Assembly: GCA_947496175.1 (NCBI GenBank)
Contig: CANMBU010000002.1
Span: forward strand, 434,001-498,000
DNA from: an uncultured Roseovarius sp.
GTDB lineage: Bacteria > Pseudomonadota > Alphaproteobacteria > Rhodobacterales > Rhodobacteraceae
DNA length: 64,000 nucleotides
Reading direction: 5' to 3'
The notes under the pieces: generated by a model
The model's input: only the letters and a program-made list of their open reading frames with translations
What the model was told of the DNA's origin: nothing
Databases searched by the model: none
Shown: positions 35,846-45,614 of the stretch, one piece after another
Layout: every line of letters begins with the position of its first letter
Position numbering within the stretch: the stretch's first letter is position 1
Program-made: the position numbers and the translations under genes

Positions 35846-37825
35846 ATGGCCAATGAGGCACTTGACTGGATTTCTGTGGGCCGTGTGGAGGACTTGCCGG
35901 AAGGCCGAGTGAAAACGGTCACGGCGCGCACGACCTCGATTTGTCTTGTGCATTTCGATGGGCAATGGGCGGCGATGGACAATCGTTGTCCGCACCAAAA
36001 CGGACCGTTGGGGGAAGGGTCCATCGAGAAAGGCGTGGATGACCAGTGCTGGGTGCGTTGCCCCTGGCACGGATGGGATTTTGACCCGCTGACGGGCAAG
36101 CCGCCCGGCGGGCATGAAGACACCGGGCAAAAGATGTTCCCGATTGATGTGCGTGATGGTGAAATTTTTGTGGGGCTGGAGCCAGAACCAGAAGCGCCGC
36201 GCACAATCAGCGATGCGATGGTCGAGACATTTGTGAACTGGGGGCTGAAGTCGGTTTTCGGCATGGTGGGACATTCCAACCTTGGCCTCGCCGAGGCCAT
36301 CCGTCTGAAGGTTGGCTCAAAAGACCTAAAATATTACGGCATTCGTCACGAAGGGGCCGCCGCCTTTGCCGCCTCTGCTTACGGCAAACTTACGGGCATG
36401 CCTGCGGGATGTCTGACCATTGCAGGACCTGGGGCCACCAATCTTCTGACCGGCATGTGGGACGCCAAGGTGGATCGCGCCCCCGTGCTGGCGCTGACGG
36501 GGCAGGTGCAGACTCAGGTTCTTGGTCCCGGTGCATTTCAGGACATTGATCTGGCGTCTGCCTTTGTCGCTGTGTCGCGCTTTTCCCAACCGGTCTTGGG
36601 CGGGGCCAACGCCGTTGAGCTGGCCGCACTGGCCTGCAAAAATGCCATCATCAATCAAGATGTCGCGCATCTCATCTTCCCCGATGACGTGCAAACCTTG
36701 CCCTCCGACAAGCTTGCAAGCCACCCTCAAGGCCGTATCAGCCGCGTGGATGTGACACCCTCTGCATCCGACCTGGAAGCTGCAACAGACAAGATCAATG
36801 CCGCCAAACGGCCCATAATCATTGTCGGCCACGGTGCCTTTGATGCGCGCGAAAAAATCATCGCGTTGGCCGAGAAACTTGGTGCGCCGGTGCTGACCAC
36901 GTTCAAGGCCAAAGGCCTGATCCCCGATGATCATCCAAACGCTGCGGGCGTTCTGGGGCGGTCAGGCACGCCTATTGCCAGCTGGTTCATGAATGAGACC
37001 GATTTGATTGTCGCTCTGGGGGCAAGTTTCTCAAATCATTCGGGAATTGAACCCTCCAAGCCGATCATTCAGGTCGACTATGACCGGATGCAATTGGGTA
37101 AATTTCACCCGGTTGACTTGCCCATTTGGGGAGAAGTCGGAGTTTTTTGCGACTCCATGGCAATCCGCGTCAAACCAAACACCAAAGCCGTTGATCAGGT
37201 CAGTGAACTGGCCGACCGCTGGCGCATCTGGCGGGACGAAAAGACCACGCGCCTGTCAGAGGATCACGGCACCGGCCTGCATTCAGCGGCGGTGTTCAAG
37301 GCGCTTTCGGAACTTGCACCTGATGACGCAATCTTTGCTGTGGATGTGGGCAACAACACCTATTCCTTTGGTCGCTATCTGGAAACCAAGGGCACGCAAC
37401 GCGTTCTTATGTCTGGCTATCTTGGCTCTATCGGCTTTGGTCTTCCCGCAGCATTGGGCGCCTGGGCGGCGACGCAGGATTTTGACGCCCTCAAAGGGCG
37501 CAAGGTCATTTCGATTTCCGGCGATGGAGGCTTTGGTCAGTACCCGATGGAGTTCACCACAGCCGTGAAATACGGCATGAACATCACCCATCTTCTGCTT
37601 CACAATGGTCAGCTTGGGAAGATCTCGAAAGAGCAACGCGCCGGCGAATGGCCCGTTTGGGAGACTGATCTTGTGAACCCGCCGTTTTCTGCCTTTGCCC
37701 GGCTTTGCGGCGGTGTCGGCGAAAAGGTGACTGAGGCGGATCAGATTGCGCCTGTGCTCAAAGAGGCTTTGTCTGCCGAAGGGCCAGCCCTTGTGGAGTT
37801 CATGACAGACGCAGAGTTGGTGTAG
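35846..37825 (+). CDS. Rieske domain fused to a TPP-dependent 2-oxoacid enzyme
   Basis: 659 aa from the ATG at 35846, with AAAGGA eight bases before. Rieske domain at about 1-110 (C48-x-H50, C72-x2-H75). From about 115 the three-domain fold of pyruvate oxidase/acetolactate-synthase enzymes: E169 in RHEGAAAFAASAYGKLTG activates the cofactor, AGPGATNLLTGM and LTGQVQTQVLGPGAFQ follow, then ISGDGGFGQYPMEF with LLLHNGQLG binds the TPP diphosphate and metal. It probably decarboxylates a 2-oxoacid and hands electrons to the fused Rieske centre. I know of no characterised enzyme of this architecture. Confidence 0.85.
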   Translation: MANEALDWISVGRVEDLPEGRVKTVTARTTSICLVHFDGQWAAMDNRCPHQNGPLGEGSIEKGVDDQCWVRCPWHGWDFDPLTGKPPGGHEDTGQKMFPIDVRDGEIFVGLEPEPEAPRTISDAMVETFVNWGLKSVFGMVGHSNLGLAEAIRLKVGSKDLKYYGIRHEGAAAFAASAYGKLTGMPAGCLTIAGPGATNLLTGMWDAKVDRAPVLALTGQVQTQVLGPGAFQDIDLASAFVAVSRFSQPVLGGANAVELAALACKNAIINQDVAHLIFPDDVQTLPSDKLASHPQGRISRVDVTPSASDLEAATDKINAAKRPIIIVGHGAFDAREKIIALAEKLGAPVLTTFKAKGLIPDDHPNAAGVLGRSGTPIASWFMNETDLIVALGASFSNHSGIEPSKPIIQVDYDRMQLGKFHPVDLPIWGEVGVFCDSMAIRVKPNTKAVDQVSELADRWRIWRDEKTTRLSEDHGTGLHSAAVFKALSELAPDDAIFAVDVGNNTYSFGRYLETKGTQRVLMSGYLGSIGFGLPAALGAWAATQDFDALKGRKVISISGDGGFGQYPMEFTTAVKYGMNITHLLLHNGQLGKISKEQRAGEWPVWETDLVNPPFSAFARLCGGVGEKVTEADQIAPVLKEALSAEGPALVEFMTDAELV

Positions 37826-37997
37826 AACTGGCGGCCATTGATCGGTGACGCCCCAGCGTTCGTTCCTTAAGAATTAATCATTGTAAACAAACCATAGCTG
37901 GGGAATGCCACACCTCAGCTATCCAGATTGCCATTGTCGCAAGGGCTGCAATGTGTCAGAACACAACCCAAGTTGAACACGGTGCAGAGACCCGCCT

Positions 37998-38651
37998 ATG
38001 ACTGATTTCGCCACGCGCAGGACCATGATGGTAGACACGCAAATCCGCCCGTCGGATGTTACGAAGTTTCCCGTGATTGAGGCTATGTTGTCCGTCCCAC
38101 GTGAGGCGTTCGTGCCAGATGCGCTACGCGAGGCAGCTTATGTGGGAGAAAACGTAGACCTTGGCAGCGGGCGCGTGATGCTGGAGCCGCGCACTCTGGC
38201 CAAGCTTCTGGATGCGCTCGATATTCAGAATGACGAGCTTGTGCTCGACCTTGGTGCCGGGCTTGGATATTCCTCCGCAGTCATCGCGCGCATGGCCGAA
38301 GCTGTTATCGCGGTGGAAGATGACGAAACCCGTGCAAGCGAGGCGCAGACGATCCTGTCCGATCAGGGCGCAGACAATGTTGTGCTGCACCAGGGCGCAC
38401 TGACAGAAGGTGCATCAGAGCATGGACCCTATGATGTGATCGTGGTGCAGGGCGCGATCGAACATTTGCCGCAAACAATCGCGGATCAACTGAAAGAAGG
38501 GGGCCGCATCGGCTGCCTTTTTGCCGAACAGGCGCTGGGCGCTGTTCGGATTGGCTATAAGATAGACGGAGACATTAACTGGCGGTTTGCGTTTAATGCA
38601 GGTGCCCCTGTTCTAGCAGGTTTTGAACGCCACGCCGCTTTCACCTTGTGA
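37998..38651 (+). CDS. Protein-L-isoaspartate O-methyltransferase family protein
   Basis: 217 aa. N-terminal RRTMMVDTQIRPSDVTKFPV and SVPREAFVPDALREAAY, then motif I LVLDLGAGLGYSSAVIARM and ALTEGASEHGPYDVIVVQGA. The fold is PCMT, which methylates isoaspartyl residues for repair, though this short alphaproteobacterial form beside tolC may act otherwise. The 172 bases before it contain an AT-rich stretch near 37870-37890 but no certain promoter. Confidence 0.85.
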   Translation: MTDFATRRTMMVDTQIRPSDVTKFPVIEAMLSVPREAFVPDALREAAYVGENVDLGSGRVMLEPRTLAKLLDALDIQNDELVLDLGAGLGYSSAVIARMAEAVIAVEDDETRASEAQTILSDQGADNVVLHQGALTEGASEHGPYDVIVVQGAIEHLPQTIADQLKEGGRIGCLFAEQALGAVRIGYKIDGDINWRFAFNAGAPVLAGFERHAAFTL

Positions 38652-38677
38652 CAATAGGTTCACATGGGAGGCAGAGC

Positions 38678-40087
38678 ATGAAGCGAATGATAAAAGACTG
38701 GCTTAAATCAGCCAGCATCGGAATAGCGATAACACTTACAACAACTGGACTTGCCCGCGCCGAAACACTCGCGGAAACCTTGGTAAGTGCTTATGAAAAT
38801 TCGGGTCTCCTAGACCAAAATAGAGCATTGCTGCGCGCCGCAGATGAAGACGCGGCTCAAATTCTGGCTGCTTTGCGCCCGATTATCAATTACAGCGCTG
38901 ATTTCACGCGTTCTTTTGGACGTTCGGCCGCTGGCGTTTTCACCGGTACGACATCATCAAATACAGTCAATATTGGACTGTCGCTTCAACTTTTGTTGTT
39001 TGATGCCGGACAAACACGGTTTCAGCTTGAGGCCGCGAAAGAGTCCGTTTTGGCGACGCGAGAGGCATTGCGCAGTGTCGAGCAACAAGTCCTGTTGCGC
39101 GCTGTTGCAGCATTTCAAGATGTACGTCGCAACCAAGAATTCGTGGCTTTGAGAGATAACAACCTTCGGCTGTTACGACAGGAATTGCGCGCCGCACAAG
39201 ACCGGTTCGAAGTCGGAGAAGTGACGCGGACAGATGTCGCACAAGCCGAAGCGCGCCTGGCAGCTGCACGCAGCGAGTTTGCTGCTGCAGAAGGTGACTT
39301 GACCCAGGCGATCGAAGAGTTTCGAGCCGCAGTCGGCCGCCTTCCCGGAAACCTGCAGCCACCGCGGAATTTGCCGAATCTGTCAGGAGATGTGGATGCA
39401 TCCGCTCAGATTGCCGTGCGGGCTCATCCGGATATCTTGCAAGCGCAGCACGAAGTGTCAGCTGCTGAACTGAATGTCCTAGCTGCTGATGCAGAAACCA
39501 AACCGGACGTCAGCTTGTTTGGCAATCTTGGCGCAAGTGAGGACATCTCTGATACTGATTTCAGCCGAACAGGAAGCTTCGGGGTTCAGGTTACAGGCCC
39601 AATTTACCAAGGCGGCCTGATTAGCTCGCTTAAGCGCCAGGCTATGGCACAGCGCGATGCGACGCGCGGCAATCTTCATGAAGTGCGTCGCCGTATTGTT
39701 CAGGATGTTGGTGATGCCTATGCGATCTTGAGGTCCGCGCAGGCGCAGCGCACGTCCAGCCGCGAACAGGTGCGTGCCGCTGACGTGGCCTTCAGAGGCG
39801 TCCGTGAGGAGGCCACGTTAGGCGCAAGAACAACGCTTGATGTGCTTGATGCGGAACAGGAGTTACTGGACGCCCGCGCCAACATGATCTCTGCGGAAGC
39901 AGATGTCGTGGTTGCGGCCTACTCTGTTCTGGCCTCTCTGGGGCAGCTTACAGCCAAGGATCTGAACCTCGACGTACAGCTATACGATCCAGCGGCATAT
40001 TATAACTTGGTCAAGGACGCGCCAGTGCCGATCAGCCCTCAAGGCCAAAAGCTTGACCGTGTGTTGCGCGCCTTGGGCAAAGATTAA
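38678..40087 (+). CDS. tolC: TolC family outer membrane channel protein
   Basis: 469 aa from the ATG at 38678 behind GGGAGG; a GTG at 38648 overlaps pcm but is less likely. Signal peptide (IGIAITLTTTGLARA), then two outer-membrane-efflux repeats rich in long helices: ENSGLLDQNRALLRAADEDA, RFEVGEVTRTDVAQAEARLA, and VREEATLGARTTLDVLDAEQ. It is the outer membrane exit duct for type I secretion and efflux pumps. The pcm-tolC order is common in alphaproteobacteria. Confidence 0.93.
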   Translation: MKRMIKDWLKSASIGIAITLTTTGLARAETLAETLVSAYENSGLLDQNRALLRAADEDAAQILAALRPIINYSADFTRSFGRSAAGVFTGTTSSNTVNIGLSLQLLLFDAGQTRFQLEAAKESVLATREALRSVEQQVLLRAVAAFQDVRRNQEFVALRDNNLRLLRQELRAAQDRFEVGEVTRTDVAQAEARLAAARSEFAAAEGDLTQAIEEFRAAVGRLPGNLQPPRNLPNLSGDVDASAQIAVRAHPDILQAQHEVSAAELNVLAADAETKPDVSLFGNLGASEDISDTDFSRTGSFGVQVTGPIYQGGLISSLKRQAMAQRDATRGNLHEVRRRIVQDVGDAYAILRSAQAQRTSSREQVRAADVAFRGVREEATLGARTTLDVLDAEQELLDARANMISAEADVVVAAYSVLASLGQLTAKDLNLDVQLYDPAAYYNLVKDAPVPISPQGQKLDRVLRALGKD

Positions 40088-40157
40088 AATACGAAAGTTT
40101 TGGGTTGTTGTGTGATTTTCCCGGTGAAGATACACTGCGCCCAGGCAAGATTGGTAA

Positions 40158-41465
40158 ATGAGCATGTCTGATCCCGTCTCCAATGCGGAAATCGAGGACG
40201 TACTGTCCTCCATTCGTCGCCTCGTGTCCGTGGATCATCGCGGTGAAGCAGGGCTTGGTGTGAAAGTTGAGCGCCAGGATCAGGTTTCTCATGATGATCA
40301 GGACATTGAAAATGATGCGTCCGTGGATGATGAGGTCGATCCGGCGGACACGCCCGATGTCTCGGTTTACGCTGATGGGGATGATGCGCCTGAGGACACA
40401 GCCAAGGGTATTGAGCTTGGGACAACGGGTGTGAAACTCGTTTTGACACCGGCCTTGCGCGTGAACGAAGAGGGAGGCGAACAAGACCCCCCTGAAGCAG
40501 ACGCCGAAGATCAGGCAGAAGACAAAGCACATTTCAGCTTTGAAGAACCGCAACATGCAGAACACGATGCTGATGATCATGAAGAGCATGAGAGTCTGGG
40601 TGAGGGGGATGATCCTCTGAAAGCCCCTGAAGAAGGCTCAGACTTCGTGCGCCTGCGCCCTGAGGCGAAAAAGGATTGGGTCACAAGACAAGAGAGCGAA
40701 GATGCCATTCCCAAAGCACCTTTGGCCGAGGATGAGACTTGGTCTGAGGATGAGTTGCACGATGACAGCCTGGACGCTGAACTTGACGTCATGTCCGAGG
40801 CTGATGAGGCTGAGGATTGGACCGAAGAAGACCTCGAAGATGACACGTCTTACGCCGAGCCGGAGCAGCCCGACGCGCCTTTGGAAAGTGAACTTGAAGC
40901 ACGCATCGCCGAGGTAGAAGCCGCGGTTGCCGCACGGACTGAGCAGTGGGACCCGGATTCCGCGGAGCAAGACGATTATGCCGGGGGTGAGGTGGCGCCT
41001 CTTCCTTGGGAAGACCATGGAGAAGATCAGGACGTCGCCCCCGAAGAGCACGCAGAAGAAGTCAGCCCCGAAGAAGTCGAGGCGATTGAAGAAGCGGTTG
41101 TGCTCGATGAGCCGGTGGAACCGGCGGCAGACGCTTTTGCAGAGGCGATGAGCGAAGCGGCACCTATGCCAGGCGAAGAGTTAACACCGACACCGGAGCC
41201 ATTGAACCTCGCTGACGTGGCTTTGACCGATGATGTCACCGAGATCGTGTCAGATGCCGTCACCGAAAGTGCCGCCGAAGCAGCGGCGGATGCGGCTTGG
41301 TATTCCGAAGACACTGTCATCGACGAAGACACCTTGCGCGATTTGGTCAGTGAAATTGTACGACAAGAGCTGCAGGGTGCTCTGGGTGAGCGCATCACGC
41401 GCAATGTGCGCAAACTGGTCCGCCGCGAAATTCATCGCGCGATGATGGGCCAGGACTACGACTGA
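40158..41465 (+). CDS. Long acidic protein with PopZ-like architecture
   Basis: 435 aa. The N-terminus has a short helix [15 protein letters not shown], similar in pattern to the PopZ start. A very acidic, Pro-containing, low-complexity middle (about 60-380, rich in Glu/Asp) looks disordered. The C-terminus is helical: [20 protein letters not shown] then [18 protein letters not shown]. PopZ also consists of N-helix, acidic linker and C-terminal oligomerising helices, and in other alphaproteobacteria its gene lies after tolC. I infer a polar organiser-like role; sequence identity to PopZ is weak by eye. Confidence 0.6.
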   Translation: MSMSDPVSNAEIEDVLSSIRRLVSVDHRGEAGLGVKVERQDQVSHDDQDIENDASVDDEVDPADTPDVSVYADGDDAPEDTAKGIELGTTGVKLVLTPALRVNEEGGEQDPPEADAEDQAEDKAHFSFEEPQHAEHDADDHEEHESLGEGDDPLKAPEEGSDFVRLRPEAKKDWVTRQESEDAIPKAPLAEDETWSEDELHDDSLDAELDVMSEADEAEDWTEEDLEDDTSYAEPEQPDAPLESELEARIAEVEAAVAARTEQWDPDSAEQDDYAGGEVAPLPWEDHGEDQDVAPEEHAEEVSPEEVEAIEEAVVLDEPVEPAADAFAEAMSEAAPMPGEELTPTPEPLNLADVALTDDVTEIVSDAVTESAAEAAADAAWYSEDTVIDEDTLRDLVSEIVRQELQGALGERITRNVRKLVRREIHRAMMGQDYD

Positions 41466-42916
41466 ATCTTTGGCGTTTCAGCGAGATTTAGCAGCAAGTC
41501 CAAATCCATATGCGTCTCCAGATGATCGGCAAGTGCATCTAGCGTTGCGTCAACCCGGCTGTTGAATTGAAGGTCAGATACCCCGCCTAATTCGCCCAGA
41601 TAAGCGGCGCGGAATGCATCTGAGGCAAACAGCCCATGCAGGTAACAACCCCGCACACGCCCATCAGATGATGCCGCGCCCTCGGGGCGATGTCCGACGC
41701 TGAGCCAGGCACGCGTTGTATCGGGACCCTCGGTTTTGCCGATGTGGATTTCATAGCCTTCCACGCTGTCACCCGTTGCCTGATAAGTTGCCTTTGTCAG
41801 TGCGAGCCGTTTCTCAGGGTGCATCACGGTTGTGACATCCAGATGCCCCAGCCCTTTGACCGTCCCTGGCGCCCCTTCGATGCCTTCGGGATCTGCAATT
41901 TCACGCCCAAGCATCTGATATCCGCCGCAGATCCCCAGAACATGCCCGCATCGCCGGATATGCGCTTCAAGGTCCACATCCCACCCATTGGCGCGAAAGT
42001 CAGCCAGATCGCCGATGGTGGATTTGCTGCCTGGGATCAAGACAAGGTCAGCATTGCCCGGCAAGGGCCGTCCCGGCTCGATAATTTCCACGCTGACGTC
42101 AGGTTCCGATGAGAGCGGGTCGAGATCATCAAAGTTGGCGATCCGGCTTAGTTTCGGCACAACCACGCGCAGCGCGCCGCCCTTTGAAGATCCTATGTCC
42201 ATGACGTCTTCGGCAGGCAGGCGCCAGGCATCCGCAAACCATGGGATTACGCCAAGCGAAGGCCAACCGGTCCGCGCGGCAATCTCACTCAGACCCTCGT
42301 CAAACAGCCGGACATCTCCCCGAAACTTGTTGACGGCAAACGCCTTGATCCGGTCAGCGTCGTCTTCGGGCAAAATGACCTGCGTGCCCACAAGCTGTGC
42401 AATGACACCGCCCCGGTCAATGTCACCCACCAGCACAACAGGCACGCCAGCGGCCTCAGCAAAGCCCATATTGGCAATATCGCCAGCACGCAGATTGATC
42501 TCGGCCGGACTCCCGGCACCTTCCACCAGAACAAGATCAGCCGTGTCGCATAGCCGCGTGAAGCTCTCCAGAACCGGCGGCAGGAGTTTGTGCTTTACCT
42601 TGCCGTAGTCGCGGGCACGCAACGTATCGAAACGCTGCCCCTGGACCACCACTTGCGCACCGATCTCTGACTCAGGCTTCAACAAAACGGGGTTCATATC
42701 CGTATGCGCATCCCGACCACAGGCCCGGGCCTGCAAAGCCTGCGCACGCCCGATTTCGCCGCCATCCACGGTCACAGCAGCATTGTTGGACATGTTCTGC
42801 GGTTTGAACGGGGCCACTGACAGACCGCGGCGTGTATATGCGCGCGCCAGCCCCGCCACGACCATCGACTTGCCCACGTTTGAGCCTGCCCCCTGAATCA
42901 TGATGGACTGTGCCAT
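41456..42916 (-). CDS. cobQ: Cobyric acid synthase
   Basis: 486 aa. N-terminal P-loop-like synthetase domain ([45 protein letters not shown]) and C-terminal class I glutamine amidotransferase domain with catalytic Cys in [11 protein letters not shown] and His in GCYLHGLF. It amidates four side-chain carboxylates of adenosylcobyrinic acid a,c-diamide using glutamine and ATP. Convergent overlap of 10 bp with the acidic protein gene. No other cobalamin gene is in the window. Confidence 0.95.
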   Translation of the reverse strand: MAQSIMIQGAGSNVGKSMVVAGLARAYTRRGLSVAPFKPQNMSNNAAVTVDGGEIGRAQALQARACGRDAHTDMNPVLLKPESEIGAQVVVQGQRFDTLRARDYGKVKHKLLPPVLESFTRLCDTADLVLVEGAGSPAEINLRAGDIANMGFAEAAGVPVVLVGDIDRGGVIAQLVGTQVILPEDDADRIKAFAVNKFRGDVRLFDEGLSEIAARTGWPSLGVIPWFADAWRLPAEDVMDIGSSKGGALRVVVPKLSRIANFDDLDPLSSEPDVSVEIIEPGRPLPGNADLVLIPGSKSTIGDLADFRANGWDVDLEAHIRRCGHVLGICGGYQMLGREIADPEGIEGAPGTVKGLGHLDVTTVMHPEKRLALTKATYQATGDSVEGYEIHIGKTEGPDTTRAWLSVGHRPEGAASSDGRVRGCYLHGLFASDAFRAAYLGELGGVSDLQFNSRVDATLDALADHLETHMDLDLLLNLAETPKIQS

Positions 42917-42974
42917 GGCCTGACCTCATAGTACCCGCGTAACAGGTATAACTCGTGCCCCATCTTGGAAAGCC

Positions 42975-43559
42975 ATGAACACGCCCGCCCATGTAATTTT
43001 TGCGACCGCCGCCTTTGCGCGCCCCTTTGAGCGAAAGCGCACTTTTGCCGCTATGGCCGGGGCGCTGGCACCGGATTTGTCACTCTATCTGATGGCCGCG
43101 ACTTCGCTCTACGTTCTCGGGCTGAGCCCCAACTATGTTTTCAACACGCTCTATTTTTCTGAGGCCTGGCAGCAGGTGTTCAAGGTCGACAATTCTTTCC
43201 TCGTTTGGGGCGCGGGGTTTGCCCTGGCTTGGTGGTATCAAGCGCGCAATGGCATGGTTTTTGCGGCCTCCGGGCTTATGCATCTGGCCTTGGACTTTCC
43301 GCTGCACCACGATGATGGACGTCCGCATTTCTGGCCAATCAGCGACTGGGTCTTTCAAAGCCCGGTCAGCTATTGGGACCGCGCACATCACGCCACCATT
43401 GTGGGTCCGATTGAAATGGCGCTTTCCGCACTCTTCTGCGTGATCCTGATGTTGCGGTTCACCAGCCTGCGTTCGCGTCTTTTGATCGGCGCTTTGGCGA
43501 TTTTACAGCTCTTTCCGGTCTTTATCTGGATGTTCGTCTTTGCCGGCGATGCGGTCTGA
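42975..43559 (+). CDS. Membrane-bound putative metal-dependent hydrolase
   Basis: 194 aa with about four to five hydrophobic segments. MNTPAHVIFATAAFARP and LAPDLSLYLM near the start, with GLMHLALDFPLHHDDGRPHFWP in the middle, give the His/Asp pattern of YdjM-like inner-membrane hydrolases. Function is unknown. Divergent from cobQ with 58 bp between; followed by a strong terminator. Confidence 0.7.
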   Translation: MNTPAHVIFATAAFARPFERKRTFAAMAGALAPDLSLYLMAATSLYVLGLSPNYVFNTLYFSEAWQQVFKVDNSFLVWGAGFALAWWYQARNGMVFAASGLMHLALDFPLHHDDGRPHFWPISDWVFQSPVSYWDRAHHATIVGPIEMALSALFCVILMLRFTSLRSRLLIGALAILQLFPVFIWMFVFAGDAV

Positions 43560-43566
43560 GCCAAGC

Positions 43567-43598
43567 AAAAAGCCCTGTCAATTCTGACAGGGCTTTTT
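43567..43598. terminator. Bidirectional terminator
   Basis: AAAAAGCCCTGTCA (43567-43580) and TGACAGGGCTTTTT (43585-43598) make a perfect 14-bp stem with loop ATTC between convergent genes. Confidence 0.95.
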
Positions 43599-43622
43599 GA
43601 GCAGCAAATTGAACAGTGAAGC

Positions 43623-43946
43623 TTACGCAGCTTCTGCCTGTGCAGCGGCCGCATTGCGGCGTTCGCTTTCTTCACGAGAAAGCGCGACAGACGTACGGAC
43701 ACCCTTGGAGACGAACTCCATCAGGCCGGACACCACGCGTTCATTGGGGTCGATCCCCGCGCATGACAAAACCTCCCGTCCGTCGCGCGAGCGCGCCCAA
43801 CGAGCGATCTGTTCCGGGCCATTGCCGTACTTCTTGTCGTCTGCAATGGCATCGTCCAGCGCAGCCAACACCACGGCTGCAAAGAGTTTACGGGCGCGAT
43901 TGCCTTGTTCGGCATTGAACGCGGAGCCGTCAACGAAATCTTTCAT
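43623..43946 (-). CDS. Small conserved Rhodobacteraceae protein (DUF6280-like)
   Basis: 107 aa, soluble and mostly helical: FNAEQGNRARKLFAAVVLAA, DKKYGNGPEQIARWARSRDG, GIDPNERVVSGLMEFVSKG and an Ala-rich tail. I recall a near-identical protein widespread in Roseobacters, annotated DUF6280; the number is from memory. Function unknown. It is divergent from efp; the 218 bases between hold short inverted repeats around 44030-44060 but no certain regulatory site. Confidence 0.75.
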   Translation of the reverse strand: MKDFVDGSAFNAEQGNRARKLFAAVVLAALDDAIADDKKYGNGPEQIARWARSRDGREVLSCAGIDPNERVVSGLMEFVSKGVRTSVALSREESERRNAAAAQAEAA

Positions 43947-44164
43947 GTTTCGTCCTTGTTTTTCTTTATTATTGTCTTTTCGGCGTAGCGACGTTTATGG
44001 CGCTTTTTCTTCGATTCGGATAGCCCCTAGATGCATATCAGCCATGCATTTAGCGCATGGCTTTCTGCAGGTGCAGCACGATATCTCGTCGTCTTGCCAC
44101 CTGTCGCACAGCTAGATATAGGGAGGATCACATATCCTTCAACCTTTTGTCATGGTTTTGCCCA

Positions 44165-44728
44165 ATGCCCAAAATCAATGGAAATGAGATCCGCCCAGGC
44201 AATGTTCTGGAGCATAACGGCGCACTTTGGAGCGCTGTGAAAGTCGACCATGTCAAGCCCGGCAAGGGCGGCGCGTTTGCCCAAGTCGAGATGCGCAATC
44301 TGCGCAATGGCTCTAAGTTGAACGAGCGTTTCAGAAGCGCCGATAAGGTCGAACGCGTGCGCCTTGAACAGAAAGATCAGCAGTTTCTCTACGAGAGCGA
44401 CGGCATGCTTGTCTTCATGGATTCAGAGACTTACGAGCAAATCGAGCTGCCAGCTGAACTTTTGGGCGACCGCCGTCCGTTCCTTCAGGATGGCATGACC
44501 ATCATTGTAGAGTTTTACGAAAGCGAAGCCCTCAACGCCACTTTGCCACAGAAGGTGACCTGCCGCGTGATTGAGACCGAACCGGTCGTCAAAGGCCAAA
44601 CAGCAGCCAACAGCTTCAAGCCTGCGATCCTCGACAATGGCGTCAAAGTCATGGTGCCGCCTTTCGTCGGGCAGGACGAAGAAATCATCGTCAATACCGA
44701 GACAATGGAATACTCCGAACGCGCCTGA
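44165..44728 (+). CDS. efp: Elongation factor P
   Basis: 187 aa from the ATG at 44165; the frame is open further upstream without a family match. KOW-like domain I with [20 protein letters not shown], where the tip Lys is the site modified in EF-P proteins, then two OB domains ([19 protein letters not shown] and [18 protein letters not shown]). It binds ribosomes stalled at polyproline and promotes peptide bond formation. Confidence 0.97.
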   Translation: MPKINGNEIRPGNVLEHNGALWSAVKVDHVKPGKGGAFAQVEMRNLRNGSKLNERFRSADKVERVRLEQKDQQFLYESDGMLVFMDSETYEQIELPAELLGDRRPFLQDGMTIIVEFYESEALNATLPQKVTCRVIETEPVVKGQTAANSFKPAILDNGVKVMVPPFVGQDEEIIVNTETMEYSERA

Positions 44729-44803
44729 TCTGACGGGGTATTGCCCATTTGCTAAGCAGCTGTCAGGCACGAGTGTCGTCGGCGGAGGACCGCTTACGCG
44801 ACG

Positions 44804-45547
44804 TCATCCAGCTGTGGAAACAGGATAGCTCACCTTCGTATCTCCTGCCTGCATCGACTCAGTTGCCCGATCAAACCGCAAATACGCAATCCCATGCGTC
44901 CCAGATTGGGTGAAAATCGTGCCCACAGCTTTGCCATTCGCTTTAATTTCAGTTCCAACAGGCGCTTCACCCGAAACGCCAACCCGAGCCAGTCCTTTGC
45001 GAAGCTCGGTCTTGTGTTTCATCCGCGCAGTTACTTCCTGACCGACATAACATCCCTTGCGAAAATCCACGCCGTTCAAGCGCTCAAAACCGGCCTCGAG
45101 GATATAGGTGTCCGGCGTCAGCTCAACGCTTGTCTCCGGAATACAATGCGCCACCCGGATGGCATCAAAATCAGTGCCATCATCACCGCCGCTTTCACCG
45201 TAAGATCGCCAGCCCATGGCGTCATGGCGCGGATCAGCGAAGGCACCTTTCGGCATGTCGCCCGTTCCGCGCGTGACCTGCAAACCCGTTTCCTCAATCG
45301 CCACATCGGCGCGCAGCTTGTACATGTTGAGCCGCTGCGCCAACCCTGCAGCAATCGACGCGTCCACATCCAGCAACACGGCCTCCTCCTCTGGCACCAA
45401 AAAGAAGTCAGCGAGGTATTTCCCCTGTGGCGTCAGAACCGCAGCATAAACCAGCCCCTGATCCAGCCTGGCGATGTCATTGGTGATCAAGCCTTGCAGA
45501 AAGCTCAGCCTGTCGGCACCGCTGATCCGGTAAATGCTGCGTGTCAT
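44804..45547 (-). CDS. YgfZ/GcvT-like folate-binding protein
   Basis: 247 aa from the ATG at 45547; the open frame goes much further but the family begins at RISGADRLSFLQGLITNDI. It carries the diagnostic KGCYVGQEVTAR (Cys and the folate-binding GQE) and RKGLARVGVSGEAP. YgfZ proteins help assemble or repair certain Fe-S enzymes with folate. This fits a window rich in Fe-S proteins but no direct link is visible. Confidence 0.9.
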   Translation of the reverse strand: MTRSIYRISGADRLSFLQGLITNDIARLDQGLVYAAVLTPQGKYLADFFLVPEEEAVLLDVDASIAAGLAQRLNMYKLRADVAIEETGLQVTRGTGDMPKGAFADPRHDAMGWRSYGESGGDDGTDFDAIRVAHCIPETSVELTPDTYILEAGFERLNGVDFRKGCYVGQEVTARMKHKTELRKGLARVGVSGEAPVGTEIKANGKAVGTIFTQSGTHGIAYLRFDRATESMQAGDTKVSYPVSTAG

Positions 45548-45614
45548 AGACTCTCTCGCATTGATCCTTTCGTGACATATAGGCAGAAAGACGATGTGTA
45601 ACAGAGGAATTCTC

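Noticed and set aside
37826..37997. CtrA-type promoter before pcm
   Set aside because: TTAA half-sites occur near 37870 but the spacing does not fit TTAA-N7-TTAA well enough to call.
44030..44060. Riboswitch or RNA gene upstream of efp
   Set aside because: Only short ATGCAT/GCATGG-type repeats are seen; no conserved riboswitch core could be recognised.
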